Shown piece after piece: positions 43,095-52,327 of a stretch of DNA of 64,000 bases. The position numbers and the translations under genes are program-made. This stretch comes from Pseudomonas sp. MF4836 (GTDB lineage Bacteria > Pseudomonadota > Gammaproteobacteria > Pseudomonadales > Pseudomonadaceae). The DNA lies in the NCBI RefSeq assembly GCF_002018875.1, contig NZ_MVOL01000005.1, positions 124,001-188,000 of the forward strand, in the 5' to 3' direction. A model generated the notes under the pieces. That model was not told the DNA's origin and searched no databases. It saw only the letters and a program-made list of their open reading frames with translations. Position 1 is the stretch's first letter; every line of letters starts with the position of its first letter.

Positions 43095-44057
43095 TTACTT
43101 ACGCTGTTCAATAAAATGCTGAGCGGTGATGCGCAGTGCAGCATCAACACTCAGGGGAGGAGTCCAGCCTAGCAACTCGCGGGTTTTACTGATATCGACC
43201 TGGAGCGAACCGCATAAGCGCTGGGAAAGAGCTTTTCTGCCGAGAAGCGTAGCCCCTGTCTCAAGCATCCAACTGGGTACAGGCAGTAGACGAGCCGGAG
43301 AGCCAAGGGCTTGCCCCATTTTACGCAACAACTCAGTCGTAGAAAGATCCTCACCATCGCTAACCAGAAAGGTCTGATTGGCAGCCGCAGGGTGACTCAG
43401 ACAGGTAACAACTAAATCAACCAGATTTCCCAGCGCCACCAGACTGCGGCGATTATTAATCGCCCCCAATGGCAGCGGCACTCCCTTGTTCAACCAACGC
43501 ATCATATTCAGAAAATTGGCTTTCACGCCCGGTCCGTAAACGAGAGTGGGCCGGATAATGACAACCTCCATCCCGGTTTTCCTGGCGATCTCCCTTAATC
43601 CCTGCTCGGCTTCCATTTTAGAAATACCATAGGAATCTGCTGGTGCAGGTTCAGCATCTGCAAAATAAGGAGCGCCTGGAACTGTTCCTTCGCCATTGAC
43701 CTTGATCGAGCTAATAAATACAAAGCGACGAACGCCCGCTTGTGCTGCTTGTCGGGCCAGATTGAGAGATCCTTCAACATTTACCCGACGAAAATCACGA
43801 AGGCTGTCACTTGAGGTTTCATTCATGACATGGACACGTGCCGCAGCATGAACAACAGCGCTGCATCCACCTAAGGCATCCCCCCAAGCTGTATTTCCAT
43901 CGATATCGGCAACTTTCGCAACGACTGTGGACTCAGGAAAATCGTTTACATGCGTTCGCAGCACTGCAACCAATTCATTTATTGGGGAGATGGATAACCG
44001 CTCGTGAACAGCACGGCCCACAAGGCCAGACACTCCGGTCAAAAGGATCCTGCTCAT
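43095..44057 (-). CDS. NAD-dependent epimerase/reductase, WbpV-like
   Basis: A 320-residue extended short-chain dehydrogenase. The NAD motif is LLTGVSGLVG at residues 5-14, the active site is SSIKVNGEG followed by DSYGISKMEAEQ (YxxxK near residue 142), and RPTLVYGPGVK is the usual substrate strand. Together with WbpM, proteins of this type reduce the 4-keto sugar at C4 to UDP-QuiNAc or UDP-D-FucNAc. The exact isomer cannot be told from sequence. It starts the three-gene O-antigen module and lies about 100 bases from wbpL. Confidence 0.82.
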   Translation of the reverse strand: MSRILLTGVSGLVGRAVHERLSISPINELVAVLRTHVNDFPESTVVAKVADIDGNTAWGDALGGCSAVVHAAARVHVMNETSSDSLRDFRRVNVEGSLNLARQAAQAGVRRFVFISSIKVNGEGTVPGAPYFADAEPAPADSYGISKMEAEQGLREIARKTGMEVVIIRPTLVYGPGVKANFLNMMRWLNKGVPLPLGAINNRRSLVALGNLVDLVVTCLSHPAAANQTFLVSDGEDLSTTELLRKMGQALGSPARLLPVPSWMLETGATLLGRKALSQRLCGSLQVDISKTRELLGWTPPLSVDAALRITAQHFIEQRK

Positions 44058-44456
44058 CTTACCTCTTGAAATTTAGATACTTATTGATTCAGTGAAATCG
44101 GCCAGCTAGAAACATCAAACCTTTGATGAATCGCCTTCAAATCAAGAGTAATGACCCAAATACTGATTAAAAAACAGACAGAAAAATTCTACACGCCCCA
44201 TAGAATCACACGGTACATGCGCTCTTTGAATGCGTCAGATGTGGAACTCAAAATAAAAATTTTGCAAAGCGGCCATCCACCGAAAAAACAGAAGAACTAC
44301 ACCATCAATCTCAGAGTATTTTTAGTAAAATCCGACCTGCCTTAATATTTGTTATATAGACGCGGCAAAGTACGCCACGCAATAACACCTGCGCCAAAAG
44401 TCAAAAACAACCAAGTCTGGCAACTTCAATCATTACCCTCGTGTATATACTTAAAA
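44058..44456. other. AT-rich gene-free stretch between ihfB and the O-antigen module
   Basis: 399 bases, clearly AT-rich, with no supported gene. A 64-codon frame at 44151-44345 and a short hydrophobic stretch on the minus strand near 44345-44420 (translating to WLFLTFGAGVIAWRTLP) have no start or family match. LapA and Wzz genes that lie here in related pseudomonads were not found. No JUMPstart/ops element was seen. Confidence 0.6.
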
Positions 44457-44753
44457 TTAAAAACCCTCTTCCTCTTCTTCATTCACTCGATCGCGCAGTT
44501 CTTTACCCGGCTTGAAATGCGGCACGAATTTCCCGTCGAGGCTTACCGACTGCCCTGTCTTCGGGTTGCGACCCACTCGCGGCGCACGGTAGTGCAGTGA
44601 GAAACTACCAAATCCCCGAATTTCTATCCGGTCGCCGGTAGCCAGGCATTGGGACATTTGCTCAAGCATAGTCTTGATGGCCAGCTCGACATCCTTGGAT
44701 GACAGCAGCCCTTGATGGGTGACAATTCGTTCGATCAACTCCGACTTCGTCAT
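44457..44753 (-). CDS. ihfB: Integration host factor subunit beta
   Basis: A 98-residue HU/IHF family protein, [20 protein letters not shown]. The DNA-intercalating arm carries the conserved [23 protein letters not shown] segment, with the Pro near residue 64. The C-terminus is unusually acidic (VNEEEEEGF). With IhfA it bends DNA at promoters, recombination and replication sites. It follows rpsA in pseudomonads; here a small lipoprotein gene sits between them. Confidence 0.95.
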   Translation of the reverse strand: MTKSELIERIVTHQGLLSSKDVELAIKTMLEQMSQCLATGDRIEIRGFGSFSLHYRAPRVGRNPKTGQSVSLDGKFVPHFKPGKELRDRVNEEEEEGF

Positions 44754-44900
44754 ATTTTTCCCTTCTTTTTCAAGCAGCTAGGTCAGTGCTCAGAAGGTTT
44801 TAGCATGCTCTGAGGATTTTGAACAGCCCATGTATTGACTTATCTGCTGGACCGCAATTGCATCGCATCTAGCGCCCCCTTTAGCACCTCAGAGCCACTT

Positions 44901-45182
44901 TTACCTACACATGACCAGCATTGTGCGGGTAACGTAGCCAGCGGGGTTCCAGCCGAAGGGATAATCGCCCTCCTCGTCCTTCGCGTCGCTGGACTTGGTT
45001 ATGACCTTGTACCCACCGGCTTTGCACTCCTTAGCCGCGCGCTTGTAACATTTATCCCAATCCGAGCCCAAGCCCGAGCAATCAATTTCAATTCCACTGA
45101 CGCCACGTATCGCATGGGTCTTGGCGCTGGTAGTACATCCAGCAAGAAGGAGCACGGCGACAATAACTGCGAGTCTGTTCAT
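44901..45182 (-). CDS. Small cysteine-rich lipoprotein
   Basis: A 93-residue lipoprotein starting MNRLAVIVAVLLLAGCTTSA, lipobox LLAGC with the lipidated Cys at 16. The mature part has four more Cys (EIDCSG, DKCYKR, KECKAG, VMCR), enough for two disulfides, and a RTMLVMCR end. I do not recognise it by name, but similar short lipoproteins with an N-terminal lipobox and late C-terminal Cys occur in pseudomonads. It lies between rpsA and ihfB, breaking the usual adjacency. Upstream frame extension to 45227 is rejected. Confidence 0.75.
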   Translation of the reverse strand: MNRLAVIVAVLLLAGCTTSAKTHAIRGVSGIEIDCSGLGSDWDKCYKRAAKECKAGGYKVITKSSDAKDEEGDYPFGWNPAGYVTRTMLVMCR

Positions 45183-45330
45183 TCCCTTCCTTATGCAGCA
45201 TAGGCTGCGATGCTGACACCCTTTCAACCCTAGCCTAGCTCCTGATGAGCAAGCTCGTTGCTTGTAAGAAGAGACAACTCACTGCATATGTTGGTTTCAG
45301 AAGGATTTAACTCAAATTCAAGGCACAAAA

Positions 45331-45357
45331 AAGGGCGACCGAAGTCGCCCTTTTTCT
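45331..45357 (-). terminator. Intrinsic terminator of rpsA
   Basis: AAGGGCGAC (45331-45339), loop CGAA, GTCGCCCTT (45344-45352) is a perfect stem with a tetraloop; on the minus strand a T-run follows the stem. Confidence 0.95.
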
Positions 45358-45372
45358 ATGGTCTTACAGAAC

Positions 45373-47067
45373 TTAGTTCTGTTTTTCCATTTGTGCACGC
45401 AACAGGTCGCCCAGAGTGGTAGGACCAGCAGCGATGTCCGAAGCAGCTGGCTTGTCGCGCAGGCTTTGGATTGCTTCTTTCTCGTCTTCAACGTCTTTCG
45501 ACTTGATCGAGAGCTGGATTACGCGGCTCTTGCGGTCAACGCTGATGATCTTGGCTTCAACTTCTTCGCCTTCTTTCAGAACGTTACGTGCATCTTCGAT
45601 GCGGTCACGGCTGATTTCGGAGGCTTTCAGAGTAGCTTCGATATCGTTGGCCAGGGTGATGATGGCGCCTTTGGCGTCAACTTCTTTTACAACACCCTTA
45701 ACGATTGCGCCTTTATCGTTCTCTTGAACGTACTCGGAGAACGGATCGCTTTCCAGTTGCTTGATGCCCAGGGAGATACGCTCACGCTCTGGGTCAACCG
45801 ACAGGATAACGGTGTCCAGCTCGTCGCCCTTCTTGAAGCGGCGTACGGCTTCTTCGCCCACTTCGTTCCAGGAGATGTCGGACAGGTGAACCAGGCCGTC
45901 GATGCCGCCGTCCAGACCAATGAAGATACCGAAATCGGTGATCGACTTGATGGTGCCGGAGATTTTATCGCCCTTGTTGAACTGGCCAGAGAAATCTTCC
46001 CATGGGTTAGATTTGCACTGTTTGATGCCGAGGGAGATACGACGACGTTCTTCGTCGATGTCCAGAACCATAACTTCCACTTCGTCGCCGACTTGTACGA
46101 CTTTCGAAGGGTGGATGTTCTTGTTGGTCCAGTCCATTTCGGAAACGTGTACCAGGCCTTCAACGCCTTCTTCCAGCTCAGCGAAGCAGCCGTAGTCGGT
46201 CAGGTTGGTTACACGCGCGGTAACGCGAGTGCTTTCTGGGTAGCGAGCTTTGATAGCGACCCATGGATCTTCGCCCAGCTGCTTCAAGCCCAGGGAGACA
46301 CGGTTACGTTCACGATCGTACTTCAGAACCTTGACATCGATCTCGTCGCCAACGTTGACGATTTCGGAAGGATGCTTGATACGCTTCCAAGCCATGTCGG
46401 TGATGTGCAGCAGGCCATCAACGCCACCCAGATCGACGAATGCGCCGTAATCGGTGAGGTTTTTAACGATACCTTTGACTTGCTGGCCTTCCTGCAGGGA
46501 TTCCAGCAGAGCTTCACGCTCGGCGGAGTTCTCGGCTTCGAGGACGCTGCGACGGGAAACAACAACGTTGTTGCGCTTCTGGTCCAGCTTGATGACCTTG
46601 AATTCCAGCTCTTTGCCTTCCAGGTGCGTGGTGTCGCGCACTGGACGGACGTCAACCAGAGAACCTGGCAGGAACGCACGGATGCCGTTAACGTCGACAG
46701 TGAAGCCGCCTTTAACCTTACCGTTGATAACGCCCTTGACCACTTCTTCGGCTGCGAAGGCTGCTTCCAGAACAATCCAGCATTCAGCGCGCTTGGCTTT
46801 TTCACGGGACAGCTTGGTTTCACCAAAGCCATCTTCAACCGAGTCCAGCGCAACGTGAACTTCGTCACCGACGTTGATAGTCAGGTCGCCAGCGTCGTTG
46901 TAGAACTGCTCAAGCGGGATGAGTGCTTCAGACTTCAGGCCAGCGTGAACGGTTACCCAACGAGCTTGGTAATCGATATCAACGATAACACCGGTGATGA
47001 TGGAGCCTGCCTGAAGGTTCAGGGTTTTTAGGCTTTCTTCAAAGAGTTCCGCAAAGCTTTCGCTCAT
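45373..47067 (-). CDS. rpsA: 30S ribosomal protein S1
   Basis: A 564-residue protein starting [20 protein letters not shown]. Six S1 RNA-binding domains lie in tandem, about residues 20-87, 105-170, 190-260, 277-347, 364-434 and 451-520. Typical repeats are [40 protein letters not shown] and [20 protein letters not shown]. The protein feeds mRNA to the ribosome and autoregulates its own synthesis. Codon bias is strong. A hairpin lies in the 120-base leader. It is followed by a strong terminator, so ihfB needs its own promoter. Confidence 0.98.
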   Translation of the reverse strand: MSESFAELFEESLKTLNLQAGSIITGVIVDIDYQARWVTVHAGLKSEALIPLEQFYNDAGDLTINVGDEVHVALDSVEDGFGETKLSREKAKRAECWIVLEAAFAAEEVVKGVINGKVKGGFTVDVNGIRAFLPGSLVDVRPVRDTTHLEGKELEFKVIKLDQKRNNVVVSRRSVLEAENSAEREALLESLQEGQQVKGIVKNLTDYGAFVDLGGVDGLLHITDMAWKRIKHPSEIVNVGDEIDVKVLKYDRERNRVSLGLKQLGEDPWVAIKARYPESTRVTARVTNLTDYGCFAELEEGVEGLVHVSEMDWTNKNIHPSKVVQVGDEVEVMVLDIDEERRRISLGIKQCKSNPWEDFSGQFNKGDKISGTIKSITDFGIFIGLDGGIDGLVHLSDISWNEVGEEAVRRFKKGDELDTVILSVDPERERISLGIKQLESDPFSEYVQENDKGAIVKGVVKEVDAKGAIITLANDIEATLKASEISRDRIEDARNVLKEGEEVEAKIISVDRKSRVIQLSIKSKDVEDEKEAIQSLRDKPAASDIAAGPTTLGDLLRAQMEKQN

Positions 47068-47107
47068 TTTAATTCCTGTTGATAAGGGCGAAGAATACGC
47101 CCATCTG

Positions 47108-47127
47108 CCACATCCCAGACGATGTGG
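47108..47127 (-). promoter_or_regulatory. Hairpin in the rpsA leader
   Basis: CCACATC (47108-47114) pairs with GATGTGG (47121-47127) around a 6-base loop, about 40 bases before the rpsA start. Leader hairpins mediate S1 autocontrol in other gammaproteobacteria; the role here is inferred. Confidence 0.4.
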
Positions 47128-47187
47128 GTTACGTTCATATAAAAGAAAGACCGCGGGACTATGACTGGTTCCCCACGCTCTTCTTGG

Positions 47188-47877
47188 TCACCCGGCGATG
47201 TCGCGAATGGCGATCTCGCTCAGAATGCGTTCCAGCACCTGCTCGATGGACAACTCCGTGGAATCCAGCTGTATGGCGTCAGCCGCCGGCTTAAGCGGGG
47301 CTACCGCTCGCTGGGTGTCGCGCTCATCGCGCGCACGAATCTCATCTAGCAGACTCGACAGACTAACACCATCTACTTTTCCCTTCAACTGCAGGTAACG
47401 GCGACGTGCACGCTCCTCGGCACTGGCAGTGAGGAAAATCTTCAACGGCGCCTCTGGAAAAACCACCGTCCCCATGTCACGACCGTCAGCCACGAGTCCT
47501 GGCGGCTCCTGGAAGGCCCGCTGGCGCTGCAACAGCGCATCACGCACCGCGGGCAATGCGGCTACCTGGGAAGCCCAGGCGCCCACCTGCTCATTGCGCA
47601 GATCATCAGTGACATCGTCACCTTCGAGAATGATGCGTTGCGGATGCCCTTCAGTCGCACCAAGGAACTGCACATCGAGATGAGCCGCGAGCAATTTCAG
47701 CGACTCTTCGTTGGTCAGGTCGACGCCATGGTTGCGTGCGGCAAATGCCAGCAAACGGTACAACGCCCCAGAGTCCAGCAGGCACCAGCCCAGACGCTTG
47801 GCCAGAATCCCGGCGATGGTGCCCTTGCCAGAACCGCTAGGCCCATCGATGGTGATTACAGGTGCCTTGATGTTCAC
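47188..47877 (-). CDS. cmk: Cytidylate kinase
   Basis: A 229-residue P-loop kinase starting [20 protein letters not shown] with a GTG start at 47877, which overlaps the aroA stop (GTGA). The P-loop is GPSGSGKGT near residue 13. Further motifs are [31 protein letters not shown] and [11 protein letters not shown], all typical of CMP kinase. It phosphorylates CMP and dCMP. It is the last gene of the aromatic supraoperon before rpsA, an arrangement known in pseudomonads. Longer in-frame starts are rejected. Confidence 0.96.
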   Translation of the reverse strand: MNIKAPVITIDGPSGSGKGTIAGILAKRLGWCLLDSGALYRLLAFAARNHGVDLTNEESLKLLAAHLDVQFLGATEGHPQRIILEGDDVTDDLRNEQVGAWASQVAALPAVRDALLQRQRAFQEPPGLVADGRDMGTVVFPEAPLKIFLTASAEERARRRYLQLKGKVDGVSLSSLLDEIRARDERDTQRAVAPLKPAADAIQLDSTELSIEQVLERILSEIAIRDIAG

Positions 47878-50081
47878 GACTGAGCCTCTTGCGCTACGCG
47901 GATACCGACCTGCGCGCACAGCGCGAGGAAGTTGGGGAAAGAAGTCGCCACGTTCGCGCAATCATGAATGCGGATCGGAGCATTGGCACGCAGCGAAGCC
48001 ACGCTGAAAGCCATCGCAATCCGGTGATCACCGTGACCGTGCACTTCACCGCCACCAATCTGGCCGCCATCGATGATGATGCCGTCCGGCGTAGGCTCGC
48101 ACTTGACGCCCAGCGCCAGCAGGCCGTCGGCCATGACCTGGATACGATCAGACTCCTTGACCCGCAGCTCTTCAGCACCACGCAGCACGGTACGCCCTTC
48201 GGCGCAGGCCGCTGCGACAAACAGCACCGGGAACTCGTCAATGGCCAAGGGCACCAACTCTTCAGGAATCTCGATACCTTTGAGTTTAGCCGCCCGTACG
48301 CGCAGGTCTGCCACAGGTTCGCCACCGACTTCACGCTGGTTTTCCAGGGTGATATCCGCCCCCATCAGGCGCAGGATGTCGATCACGCCGGTGCGGGTCG
48401 GGTTAATACCGACATGCTCCAGCACCAACTCCGAACCCTCGGCGATCGACGCAGCCACCAGGAAGAACGCCGACGACGAGATATCGCCTGGCACTTCAAT
48501 GTGCGTAGCAGTCAGTTTGTGGCCCGACTCAACCGAAGCAGTCGCACCGTCGACGCTGACCGGGTAGCCGAAACCGCGCAGCATACGCTCGGTATGGTCA
48601 CGGGTCGGCGCAGGCTCGGTCACGGTAGTTTTGCCTTCGGCGTAAAGCCCCGCCAGCAGCAGGCAGGACTTAACCTGGGCACTGGCCATCGGCATGGTGT
48701 ACGTCAGGCCCTTGAGCTTGCTGCCACCGCGAATGACCATCGGCGGACGACCTTCGGCAGCCGTTTCGATGACAGCGCCCATTTCCCGCAACGGGTTGGC
48801 CACGCGATTCATCGGACGCTTGGACAGCGACGCATCCCCCGTCAGGGTGCTGTCGAAGTTCTGCGCCGCCAGGAGGCCGGACAGCAGGCGCATCGAGGTA
48901 CCGGAGTTGCCCAGGTAGATAGGACCTGGAGCGGGCTTCAAGCCATGCAGGCCAACGCCGTGAATGGTTACGCGGCCGTGGTGCGGACCTTCTATCACCA
49001 CGCCCATGTCGCGGAACGCCTGCAAGGTTGCCAGCGCGTCTTCGCCTTCGAGGAAACCTTCGACCTCGGTAACGCCTTCAGCCAGCGAGCCGAGCATGAT
49101 CGAGCGGTGAGAAATCGACTTGTCACCCGGTACACGGATCCGCCCATTCAGGCGGCCACCAGGATTTGCCAGGAAAATCAGATCGTTGGAGTTCATAGCG
49201 TCCACATAGGCCCGGCGGGCCAGGATTTTACTGAAATGCTCGCGGGCAACCCGGGCGCGAGTGAATACGCCCAACAATTGGTGCCCATCCCCTGCATCGA
49301 CCGCGTCGCGCAGGGCGTCGAGGTCGTTGCGAAATGTATCGAGTGTGCGCAGTACCGCTTCGCGATTGGCGAGGAAGATGTCGTGCCACATGACCGGGTC
49401 GCTGCCGGCGATTCTCGTGAAATCGCGGAAACCGCCCGCAGCGTAACGGAAGATGTCCAGATTTTCACTGCGCTTGGCCAACGAGTCGACCAGGCCGAAT
49501 GCCAGCAGGTGGGGCAAATGACTGGTCGCCGCCAACACTTCATCGTGGCGCTCGACCTGCATATGCTCGACATCCGCTCCCAGCTCGCGCCATAACCGAT
49601 CGACCAGCCTCAACGCCTCGGGGTCGGTCTGCTCCAGCGGAGTCAGAATTACTTTATGTCGACGAAACAGCTGGGCATTGGACGCCTCGACGCCGCTCTG
49701 CTCGGAACCGGCAATCGGGTGCCCCGGCACGAAGCGCGGCGGCATGCCACCAAAGGCCTCGGTTGCAGCGCGTACCACATTACCCTTGGCGCTGCCGACA
49801 TCCGTCAGGATCGCCTGCCCCAGGTCCATGCCAGCCAAGAGCGCCAGGAGCTTTTCCATGGCCAGGATCGGTACTGCCAGCTGGATCACGTCTGCACCCT
49901 GGCAGGCCGCGGCGAGGTCTTCTTCGCAGCGGTCCACCACGCCCAATTCGACTGCCAACTTGCGCGATTGAGGATCCAGATCGACCCCTACCACCTCGCG
50001 ACACACCCCGCTTTCACGCAGGCCCTTGGCAAAAGAGCCACCAATCAGCCCCAGACCGACCACCACCAGGCGACCGATCAT
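47874..50081 (-). CDS. tyrA-aroA: Fused prephenate/arogenate dehydrogenase and EPSP synthase (TyrA-AroA)
   Basis: A 735-residue bifunctional protein. The TyrA half (residues 1-290) starts [20 protein letters not shown] with the NAD Rossmann motif GLGLIGG; catalytic [12 protein letters not shown] lies near residue 116 and [13 protein letters not shown] near residue 184. The AroA half begins near residue 305 with [21 protein letters not shown]. It continues with [16 protein letters not shown] [30 protein letters not shown] and [13 protein letters not shown]. It makes 4-hydroxyphenylpyruvate and EPSP. Such fusions are known in Pseudomonas. A start six codons upstream (50099) is possible; neither has a clear ribosome binding site. 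Confidence 0.95.
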   Translation of the reverse strand: MIGRLVVVGLGLIGGSFAKGLRESGVCREVVGVDLDPQSRKLAVELGVVDRCEEDLAAACQGADVIQLAVPILAMEKLLALLAGMDLGQAILTDVGSAKGNVVRAATEAFGGMPPRFVPGHPIAGSEQSGVEASNAQLFRRHKVILTPLEQTDPEALRLVDRLWRELGADVEHMQVERHDEVLAATSHLPHLLAFGLVDSLAKRSENLDIFRYAAGGFRDFTRIAGSDPVMWHDIFLANREAVLRTLDTFRNDLDALRDAVDAGDGHQLLGVFTRARVAREHFSKILARRAYVDAMNSNDLIFLANPGGRLNGRIRVPGDKSISHRSIMLGSLAEGVTEVEGFLEGEDALATLQAFRDMGVVIEGPHHGRVTIHGVGLHGLKPAPGPIYLGNSGTSMRLLSGLLAAQNFDSTLTGDASLSKRPMNRVANPLREMGAVIETAAEGRPPMVIRGGSKLKGLTYTMPMASAQVKSCLLLAGLYAEGKTTVTEPAPTRDHTERMLRGFGYPVSVDGATASVESGHKLTATHIEVPGDISSSAFFLVAASIAEGSELVLEHVGINPTRTGVIDILRLMGADITLENQREVGGEPVADLRVRAAKLKGIEIPEELVPLAIDEFPVLFVAAACAEGRTVLRGAEELRVKESDRIQVMADGLLALGVKCEPTPDGIIIDGGQIGGGEVHGHGDHRIAMAFSVASLRANAPIRIHDCANVATSFPNFLALCAQVGIRVAQEAQS

Positions 50082-50109
50082 AGGCACAGCAGATTGCATT
50101 GGAATGACA

Positions 50110-51222
50110 TCAACCACGAGCCAGAACCTTGGACAACGCCTCGAGGAAGCGACTGTTTTCAGCCGGCAGACCGACGGTAATACGCAGGTGGTTCGGCATA
50201 CCGTAATTGGCCACAGGACGCACAATCACACCCTCGCGCAGCAACCCCTGGAATACCGGAGCAGCCACCCTTCCCAGGTCAACGGCAATGAAGTTGCCTT
50301 TGGAAGGAATCCACGACAGTCCCAGCTCGCGAAAGCCCGCCTCCAGCTGCTGCATGCCAGCCTCATTCAGGCGACGGCTCTCAGCCAGGTATTCCTCGTC
50401 CTGCAACGCCGCACAGGCAGCAGCCAACGCCAGGCTGTTGACGTTGAACGGCTGGCGAACCCGGTTCAGCACATCGGCCACCACCGGCGTCGACAAGCCA
50501 TAACCCACACGCAACGACGCCAGGCCATAGGCCTTGGAGAAGGTCCGCGAAACCAGCAGATTCGGGTAGGCCGCCAGGAAATCCAGGCCGTCGGGCAAGT
50601 CGCTGCCTTCGGCGTACTCGATATAAGCCTCGTCCAGCACCACCAGCACATGCCCTGGCACATCCTGCAGGAACTCGTCCAACGCCTCGGCGCTGAACCA
50701 GGTACCGGTCGGGTTGTTCGGATTGGCGATAAACACCACCCGGGTATTGGCGTCGATTGCCTGCAGCATTGCAGGCAGGTCATGCCCCCAATCCTTGGCC
50801 GGAACCACGTGCGCCTGCGCGCCCACGGCCTGGGTGACAATCGGATAGACGGCAAAGGCATGGGCGCTGAATACGGCATTCAAGCCCGGGGCCAGGTAGG
50901 CACGAGCGACCAATTCCAGAATGTCGTTGGAACCGTTGCCCAGGGTGACCTGGCTCAGCTCGACCGCGCAACGCTCGGCCAACAGGGTCTTGAGGGCAAA
51001 ACCATTGCCATCGGGATAACGTGTCAGCTCTGCCAGCTCGTCACGGATCGCCGCCAGCGCTTTGGGGCTGGCGCCCAGCGGGTTTTCGTTACTTGCCAGC
51101 TTGACGATTTTTGCCGGATCGATGTCCAGCTCACGCGCCAGTTCGTCCACGGGTTTGCCCGGAACGTAAGGCGAAAGTTGTTGCACGCCCGGCTGTGCCA
51201 GAGCGAGGAAGTCGCCACTCAT
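50110..51222 (-). CDS. hisC: Histidinol-phosphate/aromatic aminotransferase (HisC2-type)
   Basis: A 370-residue class I aminotransferase starting MSGDFLALAQPGVQQLSPYV. Motifs are KLASNENPLGASPKA near residue 38, NPNNPTGTWFSAEAL near residue 160, VLDEAYIEYA near residue 188 and the PLP Lys in SRTFSKAYGLASLRVGYG near residue 220. In this location the enzyme is the second HisC copy known in Pseudomonas, with broad aromatic specificity, and can finish phenylalanine and tyrosine synthesis. It is 28 bases from the tyrA-aroA start and 10 bases from pheA. Confidence 0.93.
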   Translation of the reverse strand: MSGDFLALAQPGVQQLSPYVPGKPVDELARELDIDPAKIVKLASNENPLGASPKALAAIRDELAELTRYPDGNGFALKTLLAERCAVELSQVTLGNGSNDILELVARAYLAPGLNAVFSAHAFAVYPIVTQAVGAQAHVVPAKDWGHDLPAMLQAIDANTRVVFIANPNNPTGTWFSAEALDEFLQDVPGHVLVVLDEAYIEYAEGSDLPDGLDFLAAYPNLLVSRTFSKAYGLASLRVGYGLSTPVVADVLNRVRQPFNVNSLALAAACAALQDEEYLAESRRLNEAGMQQLEAGFRELGLSWIPSKGNFIAVDLGRVAAPVFQGLLREGVIVRPVANYGMPNHLRITVGLPAENSRFLEALSKVLARG

Positions 51223-51232
51223 TGTTAAAGCC

Positions 51233-52327
51233 TCAGAGAACCGCTTTCGGGTAGGAACCCAGCACCTTGAGTGCCACTGCTTCCTGACTGATCTTCTCCA
51301 GCACACCTTTGACCAATGGGTCGCGGTGATGGCCGACGAAGTCGATAAAGAACACATAGGTCCACTTGCCACTGCGCGAAGGTCGGGTTTCGATTCGCGT
51401 CAGGTCGATGCCGTTATCGTGGAATGGCACCAGCAGCTCATGCAGCGCGCCCGGCTTGTTGCTCATGGAGACGATGATCGAGGTCTTGTCGTCGCCAGTC
51501 GGCGGCACTTCCTGGCTGCCGATCATCAGGAACCGCGTGGAGTTGTCCGGGCGGTCCTCGATTTTCTCGGCCAGGCGAGTCAGGCCATACAAACCTGCTG
51601 CCATATCGCCGGCAATTGCCGCCGAGTTCCACTCACCCTTGACCCGCTTCGCGGCCTCGGCATTGCTCGAGACGGCGACACGCTCCACATTCGGGTAGTG
51701 CGCGTCCAGCCACTTGCGGCACTGGGCCAGGGATTGGGCATGGGAGTAGATGCGGCTGATGCTGTCAGTCTTGGTGTTTTCACCAACCAGCAAATGGTGG
51801 TGAATCCGCAACTCGACTTCGCCACAGATGACCATGTCGTGCTCAAGGAAGCTGTCGAGGGTGTGGTTGACCGCGCCCTCGGTGGAGTTTTCCACCGGGA
51901 CCACGCCAAAATTCACCGCACCGGCTGCCACTTCGCGGAACACTTCATCGATCGCTGCCATTGGCTTGCTGATCACGGCGTGACCGAAATGCTTCATCGC
52001 CGCGGCCTGGGTGAAGGTGCCTTCAGGGCCGAGGTAGGCCACTTTCAACGGCTGCTCGAGTGCCAGGCACGACGACATGATTTCGCGAAACAAGCGCGCC
52101 ATCTCTTCGTTGCCCAGCGGCCCCTGGTTACGCTCCATCACCCGCTTGAGCACCTGAGCTTCACGCTCAGGACGATAGAACACTGGCACCTCGCCTTCGG
52201 CCAGGGAGGCCATCTTGACGCGCGCGACTTCCTGGGCGCAGCGCGCACGCTCACTGATCAGTTCCAGGACCTTTTCGTCCAGGGCATCAATGCGCAGGCG
52301 CAGTGCCTTGAGTTCTTGCTCAGACAT
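51233..52327 (-). CDS. pheA: Bifunctional chorismate mutase / prephenate dehydratase (P-protein)
   Basis: A 364-residue protein starting MSEQELKALRLRIDALDEKV. The chorismate mutase domain is residues 1-95 (IDALDEKVLELISERARCAQ). The prephenate dehydratase domain (about 97-275) has YLGPEGTFTQAAA and the catalytic Thr in NSTEGAVNHTLDSF. The ACT regulatory domain (about 285-360) has SNKPGALHELLVPF and the phenylalanine-binding LTRIETRPSRSGKWTY. It makes phenylpyruvate and is likely inhibited by phenylalanine. Its ATG overlaps the serC stop by one base (TAATG). Confidence 0.97.
   Translation of the reverse strand: MSEQELKALRLRIDALDEKVLELISERARCAQEVARVKMASLAEGEVPVFYRPEREAQVLKRVMERNQGPLGNEEMARLFREIMSSCLALEQPLKVAYLGPEGTFTQAAAMKHFGHAVISKPMAAIDEVFREVAAGAVNFGVVPVENSTEGAVNHTLDSFLEHDMVICGEVELRIHHHLLVGENTKTDSISRIYSHAQSLAQCRKWLDAHYPNVERVAVSSNAEAAKRVKGEWNSAAIAGDMAAGLYGLTRLAEKIEDRPDNSTRFLMIGSQEVPPTGDDKTSIIVSMSNKPGALHELLVPFHDNGIDLTRIETRPSRSGKWTYVFFIDFVGHHRDPLVKGVLEKISQEAVALKVLGSYPKAVL

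Noticed and set aside
44151..44345. 64-codon frame in the AT-rich stretch near ihfB
   Set aside because: No ribosome binding site, no family resemblance and basic, low-complexity content.
45358..47031. 557-codon open frame on the plus strand across rpsA
   Set aside because: Antisense of the certain S1 gene; repeats in the product only mirror the S1 domains.
47889..49595. 568-codon open frame on the plus strand across tyrA-aroA
   Set aside because: Shadow of the fused gene; no domain visible.
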